Shown piece after piece: positions 33,377 through 45,000 of a DNA stretch of 64,000 nucleotides. This DNA is from Tetraselmis striata. Lineage: Eukaryota; Chlorophyta; Chlorodendrophyceae; Chlorodendrales; Chlorodendraceae. Position 1 is the first letter of the stretch. Each line of letters begins with the position of its first letter. The notes under the pieces were generated by a model. That model ran no database searches. It saw only the letters and a program-made list of their open reading frames with translations, and was not told the origin of the DNA. A program made the translations under genes and the position numbers. The stretch is taken from the NCBI GenBank assembly GCA_006384855.1, contig VCJN01000110.1, forward strand, positions 62,001-126,000, in the 5' to 3' direction.

Positions 33377-36300
33377 ATGGCTGACTCCCCGCCAGGGTCT
33401 TTACCCGCCGACCCGGTGGCAGACTACCGTGACAACCGTCTGTCGCATTGGGAGCTTGGTGGCCTAGACACGTTGTTTGCCCTCGCGCGTACGCATGCAT
33501 CTGTTCGGGCTACTCCTCATGATTATGTGGCTCCGGCGTCGGCCAATTGTGGGGACCCACCGCCGGTTACCAAACGCCAAGCTGCTCGGGCCTCGGCTTT
33601 GGCCGCGGTGGGCGAGTACAGCCGCGCAGCTGCCGCCCTTCACTCAGTCCCGCTCGCGCCCACTGGCCCGCGGCTTCACGAAGAGCTCCTCCGCTTGCAT
33701 CCCCAGACCCCGGACCATGTTCCTTGCGCGCTCCCGGATCCGTTCTCGTTGGACCGCCTCACTTTCCCTGAGGCTTCGGTGGACGTTTGCGAGGTGTTGT
33801 CCAGCAGCCCCAATGGTTTTGCCCCATTCCTCGATGGCATCCGCTTTGAGGCTCTCCGTGCCCTCTGCTCGCGCTCCCACCTCCGTGGCATAGCCGAGGC
33901 CATCGCGAATGCGGAGTTTCCTCCTGGCGTCGCCCATTTCCTTTCCTCCGCTACCTTGGTTCCCCTAGATAAGCTCACGCCGGCGGAGCGCAATGCGTTG
34001 GAACTAAGTGCCGGAGACATGAAGGGGTCCGTTCGGCCCATTGGCATCGGCAGCGTGCTTGTCCGGTACGCTATTCGCGTCCTCTTGCGCGCTCATGGCG
34101 AGCCCATCGCCCAATGGCTTGCCGCCCGCGGCCAGTTCGGTTTTGGCGTTAAGGGTGGCGTGGAATTAGTTCAATTCCTTGTGCGATCTCTCCTAGACTT
34201 GGATCCATCCCTCGTCTTGGTGCAGCTTGACGCCGAAAACGCGTTCAATTCCTTCTACCGCTCCGAAATGTTCCGCACACTGCTCGAGGACCCTGTTTGG
34301 CAGCCTCTATTGCGTTCGGCGATCATGCTTTATGGTCAAGAGTCCAATCTGTACGTTTTCGACGGCTCCCAACCCGGCCCCTTACTCCGCATTCCAAGCC
34401 GTCGAGGGGCCCGCCAGGGTTGCGTCCTCGGCCTCATCCTGTTCGCCGCCGTCGTTGCCCGAGTGTATGCTCGCATCGGCGCGGCTGCCCCCAGTCACTC
34501 AGTGTTGGCGGCTTTCTCAGACGACGTCAACCTGGTCGGCACTGGTGACGGACTTGCGCTTGCTACGTGGGTGGCCCCGTCCGCTTTTGCCGCCGTTGGG
34601 TTAAGCGTCACCATTCGCAAACGACAGGTGTATTGTCATCTTGGCTCTTCGTCCCCGTTCGACGCCCTTCCTTTTGGGCATTTGTTGCATGGTGTTGCAG
34701 CCTCCTCGTCCGGAATCAAGGTGCTTGGTGCCCCTGTGGGCTCGGCCTGTTTCGCCCGGGAACTGTTGGACACAACGGTCGAAAGATTTCACCAATTCGG
34801 CTCCCGGCTTATCGGTTTGGCCGACCACTTCCACTCCCACATTGCTACTCGTTTGCTGCAAGTTTGCGGCCGTCGTTTTGGCCACCACCTCCGCTCCACG
34901 CCTCGGGGCTTGGGTCGATCCGAGGGGTATGGCGACACTATTACGTCTTTCCTCGAAGATGCAGACGCCGCCGCATTTTCAACGCTTGCCGGCATATGGG
35001 GTGTTAGCCCCGACCTCTTGGATACGCCCTCCATGCGCACGCAGTTGTCCCTCCCGGTCCAATTTGGGGGCCTCGGCATCGGCGATAATGTGGTTATAGC
35101 AGATGCCTCCCACATCGGCGCTGCCGCCCTCGTGGTTGGCCAAGCTGTGACTTTCCTCCGTGCTGAACACGCCACCCTGAGCGACGCCGGGGCGTTCTTT
35201 TCCGACCCGTCCGGCGTATCCAGCCCTCATAGCCTCTACCTTGTTGGGGCGTCCTCGATCCACATGGCTTTGGCCACCCCAACGTTGGAGCCCGATGCCG
35301 GCGCCAACGCGTCGGCGCCGATGTGGGCTGTCGAGCTTCGCGCCGCGCATACCCGTGTCGTTGACGAGTGTGGAGACGCGGTGCTCGAGGATCTAGCGGG
35401 GCCGTTGGCCTCTGCCCTAAAGTTGCTCCCCTCCAAGCGCTCCCACGTTGCCCGTGCCGGCTGCTCGGCCGCAGGGGCTGAGCCGGCGTCTGCAATGCGC
35501 TCGGCGGCCGACCTCCAAGCTATCCCGCATTACTCGGACTTCCCCTTGCACTCCATGCGGAAAGTACAGGAAACCCTGAGCCACCGCATTCACACGGTCC
35601 GTTTCGCAAAGCTTGCTGCGCGTATGCCTACAAGCGGCCCTGACAGCAACCGCTTCCGAGGCCGCCTCTTATGCGCTGCGACAGCGTTCCTGGTGACCGA
35701 TCCTCCAAGTGAGGGTCGCCTTGGTGAAGTTCGTGAGCGTTTCCCTGAGTACTACGATTCCATGTTCCGCGTTGCCGCTTGCCGCCCATTTGGCCTCCCG
35801 GCGGCTCCTGTCCTCTCCCTTGGCGAGCCATGCCCTTGTGCTTTTTGCTCCTTCTCGGTACAAGGTATGCTGGCCCGTTTTGAGGATGCTGGCGTGGATT
35901 TCACTCCTTCAACCTGGGCGGTCGCACACGCTGATCACATGGCACGTTGCTCTGGGGGCGACTCCAATCACGCCGCACACGAGTGGGCGGCACATGGCCT
36001 TTCCGACATTTGCCACGACGTAAAGTCCGCGCTGGGCGTGGGTGTCAAGATCCTCACGGACCCGTCGGTGCTTGTTTCTCTTCCGAAGGGCAGCGACGGC
36101 CGGCCGGCCGATGTTGGGCTTTTTGGGTATGGCGGTATCCGCGGGAACACGGTTGCTGTCGATAATACCCTTGCCCCTATCCTCGGCGTGTCAAGCTCGG
36201 ATCCAACGACTGCTTTGCGGGCTGCAGAGCGCCACAAAATCCAGAAGTATGACGAGGGTGTCCGAAACGCCGCCGGCATGCTTCGCTTTGTTCCTTTCGC

Positions 36301-36622
36301 CGTTTCCAAGTTTGGCTCGCTGGCTCCGCACGCCGAGGCTTTCTCGGTGGAGCTCGCGAAAGCTAGCCACACATACACTGGCAAAAAAAACGGCCATATC
36401 TTGTCTGCGTGGCGCCGCCGTTTCTCCTTGCTCATCAACATGGCTCATGCAAACAACGTTCTTGGCGGGGTCGCGGCCGCGCGTGCGGCACGTGATGGTG
36501 CTCCTGCGCCTACGTCGCTCGTCGGCATGTGTTGCTATGACCCGGGTCATTGGCTGCAAGCGTCCTCGCCTCGGCCGATAGCCTACCCCGGGGCGGGGGT
36601 CCCTTTGGTTCCTGGCAGCTAA
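33377..36622 (+). CDS. Retrotransposon RT with zinc motif and PD-(D/E)XK-like endonuclease
   Basis: An uninterrupted frame opens at 33,248; the first ATG in it is at 33,377, giving 1,081 residues. The protein has an N-terminal region of unknown function, then RT. RT motifs: GSVRPIGIGSVLVRYAIR; QLDAENAFNSFYR with the first catalytic Asp at 34,229; RRGARQGCVLGLILFA; and AAFSDDVNLVG, with FSDD at 34,514-34,525 in place of YADD. The C-terminal third has CPCAFC and HADHMARC zinc-type residues (about 35,830-35,950). It also has RPADVGLFG followed 16 residues later by an Asp, then HKIQKYDE. That order resembles the restriction-like endonuclease of non-LTR elements; this is inference. No RNase H, integrase or protease is seen. 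The 3' UTR ends gccctgatgtaat at 36,778. The intact frame contrasts with the truncated relatives at 49.2 and 50.3 kb, so this copy is young, though the 5' end may be incomplete because the B repeat abuts it. Confidence 0.85.
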   Translation: MADSPPGSLPADPVADYRDNRLSHWELGGLDTLFALARTHASVRATPHDYVAPASANCGDPPPVTKRQAARASALAAVGEYSRAAAALHSVPLAPTGPRLHEELLRLHPQTPDHVPCALPDPFSLDRLTFPEASVDVCEVLSSSPNGFAPFLDGIRFEALRALCSRSHLRGIAEAIANAEFPPGVAHFLSSATLVPLDKLTPAERNALELSAGDMKGSVRPIGIGSVLVRYAIRVLLRAHGEPIAQWLAARGQFGFGVKGGVELVQFLVRSLLDLDPSLVLVQLDAENAFNSFYRSEMFRTLLEDPVWQPLLRSAIMLYGQESNLYVFDGSQPGPLLRIPSRRGARQGCVLGLILFAAVVARVYARIGAAAPSHSVLAAFSDDVNLVGTGDGLALATWVAPSAFAAVGLSVTIRKRQVYCHLGSSSPFDALPFGHLLHGVAASSSGIKVLGAPVGSACFARELLDTTVERFHQFGSRLIGLADHFHSHIATRLLQVCGRRFGHHLRSTPRGLGRSEGYGDTITSFLEDADAAAFSTLAGIWGVSPDLLDTPSMRTQLSLPVQFGGLGIGDNVVIADASHIGAAALVVGQAVTFLRAEHATLSDAGAFFSDPSGVSSPHSLYLVGASSIHMALATPTLEPDAGANASAPMWAVELRAAHTRVVDECGDAVLEDLAGPLASALKLLPSKRSHVARAGCSAAGAEPASAMRSAADLQAIPHYSDFPLHSMRKVQETLSHRIHTVRFAKLAARMPTSGPDSNRFRGRLLCAATAFLVTDPPSEGRLGEVRERFPEYYDSMFRVAACRPFGLPAAPVLSLGEPCPCAFCSFSVQGMLARFEDAGVDFTPSTWAVAHADHMARCSGGDSNHAAHEWAAHGLSDICHDVKSALGVGVKILTDPSVLVSLPKGSDGRPADVGLFGYGGIRGNTVAVDNTLAPILGVSSSDPTTALRAAERHKIQKYDEGVRNAAGMLRFVPFAVSKFGSLAPHAEAFSVELAKASHTYTGKKNGHILSAWRRRFSLLINMAHANNVLGGVAAARAARDGAPAPTSLVGMCCYDPGHWLQASSPRPIAYPGAGVPLVPGS

Positions 36623-36787
36623 GCGACTTCGTGGTTCCCTTGGCTCCTTCTTGGTTCTTGGCTCTCTGTCCTCCTGCTCGACCTTGGTTTCATGCTTATG
36701 TCTCTCTTTTGCTGGCAACCTTTCACAGTTGCTGTTGGTACTGTTTGTAGTGCGCATTTGTGAAAGCCCTGATGTAATAGAAGAAAT

Positions 36788-37086
36788 AGGAGCCGGCGGA
36801 ATCATCCGCACTTGAGCAGGCATGTAGGAGAATATTGGGAATCGATGATCGTATCACCAGAAGCTACGAATCGGACTTGCTCCGGATTATATAGACGCTA
36901 GCGGATTAAGGAGAACTCTTGAATTCTTGAAATGCGGCAGCAAGTGGGAGTCGAACCCCAGTAAAAAGTAAAGTTCGTCCCGGGACATCGGCCGAAGCCC
37001 CGAGTGGAACCCCAGTCTTGCCACACTTCCAGGCTCGCCACCTTAGCTACGAAACAATGTTGAGATTTCAAGCTCGAAAAGGTGCC
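36788..37086 (+). repeat. Direct repeat B, right copy
   Basis: Starts immediately after the retroelement 3' end (gatgtaatagaagaaat) and runs to aagctcgaaaaggtgcc, then directly into inverted repeat A'. Confidence 0.75.
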
Positions 37087-37255
37087 GATCGGAGTCGGAT
37101 CTCTACCCAGACTTTCCGGCCCTCCCTGTCCTCGGAACTAGGAGGGGTGTTAAGACAGTACCTCGTTCAGTCTTGTGGTGTGATCCTCGGCCCGGTTCAG
37201 ACAGGTGTACAAGATTACAAGCTTTACAATATCGGGTGATGACATCCAAGTCCGA
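37087..37255 (-). repeat. Inverted repeat A, right copy
   Basis: Mirror image of 32,769-32,922. Together the two A copies enclose both B copies and the retroelement. Confidence 0.75.
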
Positions 37256-37915
37256 TCAAAGGCTGAACAGTCACAGAGACTCGCCAGGCAACACTGAAAA
37301 GACACCACAATATGTCATTTTCCGCACGCTGCCAAAAGCTGCCATTTTCCGCACGCTTGCGGGCGCGATGAGGACCTTTCGAATAAGGCTTCACGGCGAC
37401 GTAGCGACTACGCCACCATTGATTTCTCCTCTGCCCTTTGCGCCATGGGCGACATGTTCAATAACGTATGCCCCAATCTGCACACTGGCTTCGTCGGAGC
37501 TTTGGGCAAGGGGACGAGAGCCAGTGCTCCGCGCACTACGGTGCGGATGATAAATGCATGCACCCATGTACTCGGAAGCAGCACCTTTATATGTGCTATA
37601 CGTTCCGCCCGGGTGCGAAAAATGTGCCACTTTTACTTGCAGCGGCAAGTAGGGGACGCCGCTCATCATCTTGCGCCTTATTGGAGAATCTTTACAAGTT
37701 TGCACACAACACAACGTCTGCGTTACTTATTTCCCCTTCCCGCAATAGAAACACCATGCACTGCGATGACACCATGGATGCGCGCCTTGGGCCCACGTGT
37801 ATTACAGTCCATACACCTATGCATTGTCATGGGTACCGAAAGGAGCGCGCGCACCTACATGGCCGACGATGGCTGCTTCGCCAATAGCTTAGCCCCCTAT
37901 GCATCGCCTGTTTTT
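37256..37915. other. No gene recognised
   Basis: Frames of up to 160 codons occur on the plus strand (37,445-37,927) and overlap one another without recognisable motifs. A local doublet of cattttccgcacgct at ~37,315-37,360 is the only structure noted. Confidence 0.35.
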
Positions 37916-37917
37916 AG

Positions 37918-38655
37918 GCAATTTTAGCCTTGGGCTCGATAATGTCATTGCAGGAAAGATTTTCAAATTTTGCAGTGCGGCAATTCAAAGAAACGGTCGC
38001 GCCTCATCGGCGTGGAGGGTTTGCATACTGTGGAATATAGTGCCTCATGGTTGCAAAGCCCGTCACTTCGCCGCCAAGGTAAACAGTTTTACATACAACC
38101 GGTTTTCTAAGTTTACATGTTTTGTGGCCTGATGTATAATTATTGCTTCCATATCAATGTGAATAATAATCAGCCGCCGCCGATTTGGCAACAGGAGACT
38201 CCCCCACCCGTCGGCCATAGCGCGCGTGCACCGGCAACACAGGCCATGAAGGAGGGGACTTTGCCACAGCTCGACAGCGGACAGTAAAAGTTTTTAGCCT
38301 TGTGCTCGAGAATGCCATTGCAGGAAACAATATCTTGCAAGTACGGCAATTCAAAGAAACGGCCGCGTCTCCTCGGCGTGGAGGGCTTGCATACTGTGGA
38401 ATTCAGAACCTCGTGGCTGCAAAGCCCCGTCACTTCGCCACCAATGTATACAGCTATACACCCGGTTTTCTAAGTTTACATTGTTTGTGGCCTGGTGTAT
38501 ACTTCGTACATCCACCAATAAATGATTGATAACCAGCCGCCACCGATTTAGCAACAGGAGACTCCCCAACCCATCGGCCATAGCGCGCATGCAAGGGCAA
38601 CACACGCCACAACATAGGAGGCTTCGCCACAGCTCGAAGGCGGACAAGACAGCAC
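37918..38655. repeat. Two-copy tandem repeat, ~368-bp unit
   Basis: Unit 1 (37,918-38,288) and unit 2 (38,289-38,655) align along their whole length. Landmarks are ttttagcctt, the ggtttTctaagtttacat block at ~38,101 and ~38,464, and gcaacaggagactcccc at 38,188 and 38,551. The repeat lies just beyond the 3' end of the cyclase gene. Short frames differ between the two units, so coding is unlikely. Confidence 0.8.
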
Positions 38656-39032
38656 GTTCCCACCCCCCGTACTTTACACACGCCAATGAGGCCAATCAGG
38701 CCCGGAGATCGAACTAGGAACTGCGGTTGATTACATTCTTTGTGATACATAAATACTACATAACGGCGCTAGCACTCTATTATTGATTTGATGATTCGCC
38801 TGTCTAGTGTGTGAGGCACCCGGCATCTTCACGGCAATGCCGGCCGTGTTGATGTTCGTCACCTGCCTTCTACTTACTCTCATCATCCCGCTGACTATAT
38901 CCACTGTCGACGAGGTACAATCGCCATTCCAACCTCTCCTCTGAAAACAAAGCGATCGCAAATGTCTGGTCGTCCCAGCTGCCAAGCCGCTTGATCCCTC
39001 ACAGCTGCAGCAGGCCCATCAGACAGGCCGCG
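38656..39032. other. 3' flank of the cyclase gene
   Basis: Minus-strand downstream region of the gene ending at 39,033. No further gene or clear poly(A) signal was found. Confidence 0.4.
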
Positions 39033-42000
39033 CTAGCAGGCAGGCGCGCCGCCGCTGTCCAGCGCGTCCTGCTGCCGCATGAGCTGCCGGCGCAGGTGCA
39101 CCGCCTCCCACAGACTGTGCGAGTCCGCGGTGTCTGCGGGGCTCTGCACGGTGTCCACCGCCAGCCGCTCGCCGCGCACCGTCACCGCCGCCAGCAGCTC
39201 CGTGAGGTGGCGCAGCGCTACCACCCGCGCCGCCGCACTGCCGAGCTCCACCCGCCGCACCTCCACAGCCACGGCCGCCTCATGCCCCTCCCGCCCCGTT
39301 GCGGGGAGGCTGGCAGGCACCACCACCGCCGCCGGGGTCCGTTGCGCCCGGACCCCATCCTGCCCTGCCAGCAGCCGGGCCACCACCACGGTCGCCGGCA
39401 GGCAGGCCGGCATCACCTCCCCGCGCCCCATGCCGATGCGCTGGGCCAGCAGCAGTCCGCCGATCACCGCACTCAGGCCAGTGGCATGCGCGCCCGTGCT
39501 GCCGGGAGGGTACGACCCGTGCACGCCCTGCGGGAGAGTCACTGCCTCCGGCAGCGCCGTCCGGCAGCCCTGGCTCACCAGCACCCACTGGAACAGGTGC
39601 AGCATGGCGCGGCCCATCACCAGGGTGGCCGGGAAGTAGGTGTACTCCCCAAAGACGTTGCAGCCGTTGTCAGCCCACTCCGCCAGGCAGCGTGACAGCG
39701 CGCAGCACAGCACCTCCAGCTGGGCGGCGGAGCGGCTGGGCAGTGCGCCCGGCGCACCGAGGCACCCGGCAGCGGCAGAGAACAGCAAGCGGCAGCCATG
39801 GCGCACGCAGAAGGCCGCGACGCATGCTCGAGGAAGCGGAAGCGCAAACGTCGCCGACTTTCGTGCAGCGCCGTTTGCGCCGGCCAGGCGGGCTGCCAGC
39901 TCGGCCAGGACCTCGCTGTCTGATGCGTCGCCCTCAGCCGGGTGGGCGGAGTTGCTCGGCACGCGCTGCGCCGCGGACTCCGCCAGGTACAGCTCGTCCA
40001 GGCACTCTGGCTTTCCCCACCACTGCACACCAACACGGAACAGCTGCGGTGAGACCTGGGACGCATGGGTGCGGGGCGGCCACTGATGGGGCAGGGGCTG
40101 GACTTACGGGCGGTGTCGGACTCCCCGCCTGGACTCTCTGCGTGCGCACCCGCTGCACGCGCGGCGAGGTTAACGGCTCCCACGCCGCCTCCAGGCACTC
40201 CCAGTACGACGCCATGAAGCCGCACTGCGAGGCCTCCAACGCCTCAAAGACACCCCTGGCCGCGTCCTCGGACGGGCCGGCAATCACACCCTGACACACT
40301 CGGTTCAGCATGCCTTCCGCGATACCGATCATGATGGAGTAGCCGCCGACCTCCGTCATCCTGTACGGGGAGCCCGCTCGCTGGAAGGCCTCGTAAATGG
40401 TTTCCGACAGCTCGGCAAACTCCCAGCACGGCAACGAGTTCTGCAGGACGATGATGACATGAGACCCGCGGTAGGCCGTCTCGACGTCGCTCCAACCTGG
40501 CAGCCCTTCGTAGAACCTGGCGCGCGAGCGGTACACATCCCACCTCAGCAGGAGGCGAAGTGGAAAGGCGGGGCGGCTCGCGCAGCACGGGGGCAGTCAA
40601 TGGAGGCTGCTTCCAAGCGTGAGTAAAGCGGCAGGGAGTAGAAAATTGCGGCGGGGCTGAAGGGCTGGGGGAGCCTGCATGCATGTGGTCACACAGCTGC
40701 AGCGGGCACGCACTCTTTGGCCACCTGTGCGCATGACTCCGGCCTCATAAACCCCATGCTCGTGAACATCTCCTCCAGGAAGGGCTGATAAACCGCTGTG
40801 GTCTCAACGCGCCTTGCCAGGGGGAGGTTGCTGCCGCTGCTGAGGTAGGTGGCCTTGGCCTCCGGGGCTGTGCGCTTCAGCTTGGCAATGGCCTTCCGCA
40901 GCTCTCCTTGGCGAGCAGACAGCTCCTGCAACCTACAAGGTTCCAGCAGGATGGGGCAAGGAGCGGAGTCAGCACAATAGACCCCCCCCCCCCCCCCCCC
41001 CCCCCCCCCGGCGCCCTCCTGTTCGTTTCCTTGGCGGGGCTTTGCAAAATCACATGTAGCACTCTCCAGAGTGTTGCCCTCAAGATGGGTTGTGAGTGGG
41101 GGGGGGGAAGGGGGGGGGGGGGGGGCTGACCGGACCTTTCATCTAGGGTTCAAGGGGGTTGTAAACTAGGTTAAAAATGCGTTTCAGACTAATGTTTTAC
41201 AGCGTATGGTAAGGTACACGGAGGGTTCCGTGAGACTCAGGGTAGTTTCCCAGAGGTTTTTTAAGGTTTCCGGAGGGTTGCGCAAGGTGGGGTGTGTGTG
41301 TGGGGGCACTATTTTCGCCCGGACGCACCAGTTTACTTGGATGCAAGTGCGGCAATTGGAATGCAATGGAAAATGTCTTGATAGTTTGGTTTTTCTTGAA
41401 AACAATCTGACAGATGCATTTCAGACAAATTGCGAATCGATTTCGGAAAGCAGTAACGACATTGTTTGATTGTGAATTGATCATTTGGTATGGATGGGTT
41501 CAGGTTCCTTATTTTCCATTTTCGGTCGTGCCGGGTATGTTTGCAATCGGATATTCTCATCCTGGTACGAGTAGGAGTGACATCAGGATTATTGCATACC
41601 AGTACTACCGGTAATCACTAATCACTAATCACTCATGGACGTTTATTCCTATTGTCTTTCAGGGTGATTTCCTGATCGCCTTTTGCAGCTAGCTCATGTG
41701 TAACCATACCAGTCGTAGACACTCAGCAGTTGCCCGTAACGTTGTAGTTAGCGGTAGTTTCTCGTTACTTGCGCTCTTCTAATCCAAACCAGTCATCACT
41801 GATCAGCAGCATTAGCGACTACATGCAGGTCGCAGTCGCTGTCGCTGTCGCTGTAGAGGACCTTTCTAATTGTCCCTTTTTTTGGTGATTTCCCGATATG
41901 GCCTTCTGCTGCTAGCTAGCTCATGTAAATATTTAATCATCAGCAGGTGCTAAACTCGTACCGGTACTAATCGTGATAGTACCACTACTCGAGTAGTCGG

Positions 42001-45000
42001 GGTTATTGCAAGCGGTGTATTGCAACGCTGGAAGGGTCGCCTACCCAGGGCTTTCCGTGACTGGATTGCTGCCTAAACGGCCGTCGTGGAGACGCTGCAA
42101 GGGTTTCACTGCCAGTCCTGTCCCGGGGGCGGGAAAAAACGCTGGAAGGGTGGCAAATTTCTACATGGCCAGGCAGCGACGTTTTAAAGCAACGTACTGC
42201 CACCTACGCGCAGTATTGTAAATTTCCATTACCCCCTGCTCGCACCCGTACCCGTATCAGTGGTAACAAGACCCCATATTACTCTGGGCAACTGTCGAGA
42301 GCTTGCATATCACACTAAACAGTGCGCACACCCCGGGGGTGTGTGTCATGGGGGGGGGGGGGGGGGCGGGGGGGGGGCACATACTTGGCATGGTGGTCCT
42401 GGAAGAGCGTCCGAATTACACTTGGGCAAAACAAGAGGACAGCGGTGATGGCGTTCTGCAGCTGGTCGACTGCGTCGCTCTCCTTCAGGAGCAGCGTGCG
42501 TGACTTGATGCTGGTGATGGTGTTCTCTTTATACAGGAGGGCCTGGACTTGCAGCTGTTAGCAACACGGCGGTTGACCCATGTCAGTACGCTCAGATCAC
42601 ATTAGCGTCACATGCTCCCATGGCATGCATTGCCGCCCATTCCGGGCCAGGGGCGACAGAACTTGGCATGCCCGCTGGCATGGAATGCAATTGTGTTGTC
42701 TTGCAAACATCACACTTGTGGGGATCGGGTGATGTCAAGGTCCCCTTTGATGTGAACAAAGAGAAAGAGTACATGGGTAGCAAGGAGGAGGGGCGGGAGG
42801 GTAAAGGGGGGGGGGAGCTAGAGCGGTGTCATTTGCAGTACGGCAGCCGTTTGAGCTCACCCGGTATTGAAAGGCCTCCTTGTATATCCCCAGGGCATGG
42901 CTGGCGATCGCCGCCTCAATGAGGGTTTCAGCAAGAAGCAACACCCTGCGCTTGTGCTCGTTCTTTCCTTTGTCAGTAGAGCCCCCTGAGCTGTGCACTG
43001 CCCGCATCATGTGGTGCACCAGGGCCTGAAGCGGCCGCCGAGAGTCCAAATGGCCATGCGCCCGCAACAGCTGCTCCCTCAGCGCCTCGGCTGCCTTGTA
43101 GTGAAGTGATCGCCGATGCCTGTGCGGCAGGCTCTGGTACACCACGTCTCGGTGCAGGACGTTGCTGAACTGCATTCGTAGGGACACCAACCCGGCCCGG
43201 TTAGCCTGGATTCATCCAGCTTATCTGATATCCATGCGGCCACAGTTTCCACGGTAGCCTACCAGTCTTATTTGGATGCAACTGCGGTATCAAGAAATGG
43301 AATTAAAATATACTAGGAAAATATGTTATCATTTGGTTTCTTTGGAATGAAAACTGATTGATATATCTTAGTCTTATCGCGAACTGATTTCGGAAAGCAC
43401 TAAGTACCTTACTTGATATTACATTAATTACCCGTTTACAATAGTGGAAAGTGGTAAAGGACACGTAGCGACTACAACGTTTGAAATTAGATGGCGATAA
43501 ACGAATGCCTGCCGATGCACAACGAGAACGTTTAGTACCCGTAATAAGTAGGTACCTGTAATATCCTTAATCGTATCGTCATAATCCTTACGAATATATA
43601 CTGGTGATACCGGATGAAATTTTCCAGTTCATTGAAAGTAAACGTACATTAAATTAGATAATAGCATTACACGAATGCGTACCGATGCACAACGAAAAGA
43701 TTCCGTTGTGGTTTACAACCCGTAATTAATAGGTACCGGGTAATATTCTTATCGTGTGGTCGTAATCCTTACGAATACTGGCGGTGATACCGGGTAGTAA
43801 AATTACTGGGTAAAAGTGAGGCGTACACCACGCCCATACGCTGGTAAGGATTATAAATTCGGGCGTTTTGTAAGGATTACAATTTACACCAATCTACAAA
43901 GATGGAACAAATTTAGCAAAAATAAGAATAAAGTCTGGAATAGCGGAATAGAATAGAATTAAAAAAAACGCTAGACGGGTGGCAAACTAAAGGCCATGCC
44001 CCGCCGTTGTAATTATTTGCCACCTACACGCTAGTACATACCAGGTTGCGGTGACACAGGGCATAAAACATCCAACATCACGCTACCGGTTGCAAGAGTA
44101 TGGCTACTGCGGATCATGGCACAGCATTGCGGGGCCGATGTTGATGCTATCTTGAAATAGAGACCTCAGCCGAATATCAAGAAAGGGCAGCAGAATCTCG
44201 CAGAGGCAACAGGGTGCCGCAGCAATCAGATTACCCCCCCCCCCCCCCCCCCCCGCGGAAAACTCCTCTCTTAGCGCAGCTTCTGCCTGGTAGCCGCCGA
44301 ATGAATGGGTGGTGCGCCCACCTTCCAGATGTCATCGTGCTCGCTGTAGCCGCATGTTCGATCATACTCACGGCGCCCCGCAGGGGCAATCAGGTTACTC
44401 TCCTGCAACGCGTGTAGCTGGTAGTCCAGCATCTCGGCATCCCCAGAAACACGGTGGGAGAGCATAGCCTGGAGGACGCCAGCGTTGAACATGACCCCCA
44501 GCACGCTGGCAGAGCGGAGCACCTCAACCAGGGATGTTGGAAGTTGGTCCACCTGCGCCTGCACGATGGCCGTCAAGCTGTGCGGCACCAGCTTCCCCAG
44601 CTCTACACCCGCGGCCTTGGCCGTCAGCTGCCCGCCTTCCACCAGTTGCTCCCACTTCAGCCATTGGCAAATGTCCACCACATGGAGCGGGGTGCCGCTG
44701 GACCGGCCTGCGGCAACCATGGCATGCCATCAGCCACCTGCCTTGCTTTGGGCCCCAAGCGACAGCCGCACAGAAGTTCCAATGGCGGACACATTAATTC
44801 ACTGCATGACTTCTCCGACATTCAGGCACGCGATGCTGCCGCAGGAAGGGGCCGCGTACTCGTGATGGTGGCAGCGATGAACCTGTCCAGCTCCTGGCAG
44901 CCAAGCGTCAGCTTTGCTATCTCCACCACATCTGTCTCATCCAACTCACGCAACGGCACGTTCACCACGCCATCGACATCGTGCAGCGCCCGCGGTGCTT

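Noticed and set aside
39299..40294. 331-codon plus-strand frame
   Set aside because: Exact antisense overlap with the last cyclase exons; the minus-strand frame has consensus splice sites (gtaagt at 40,107) and the plus frame has none.
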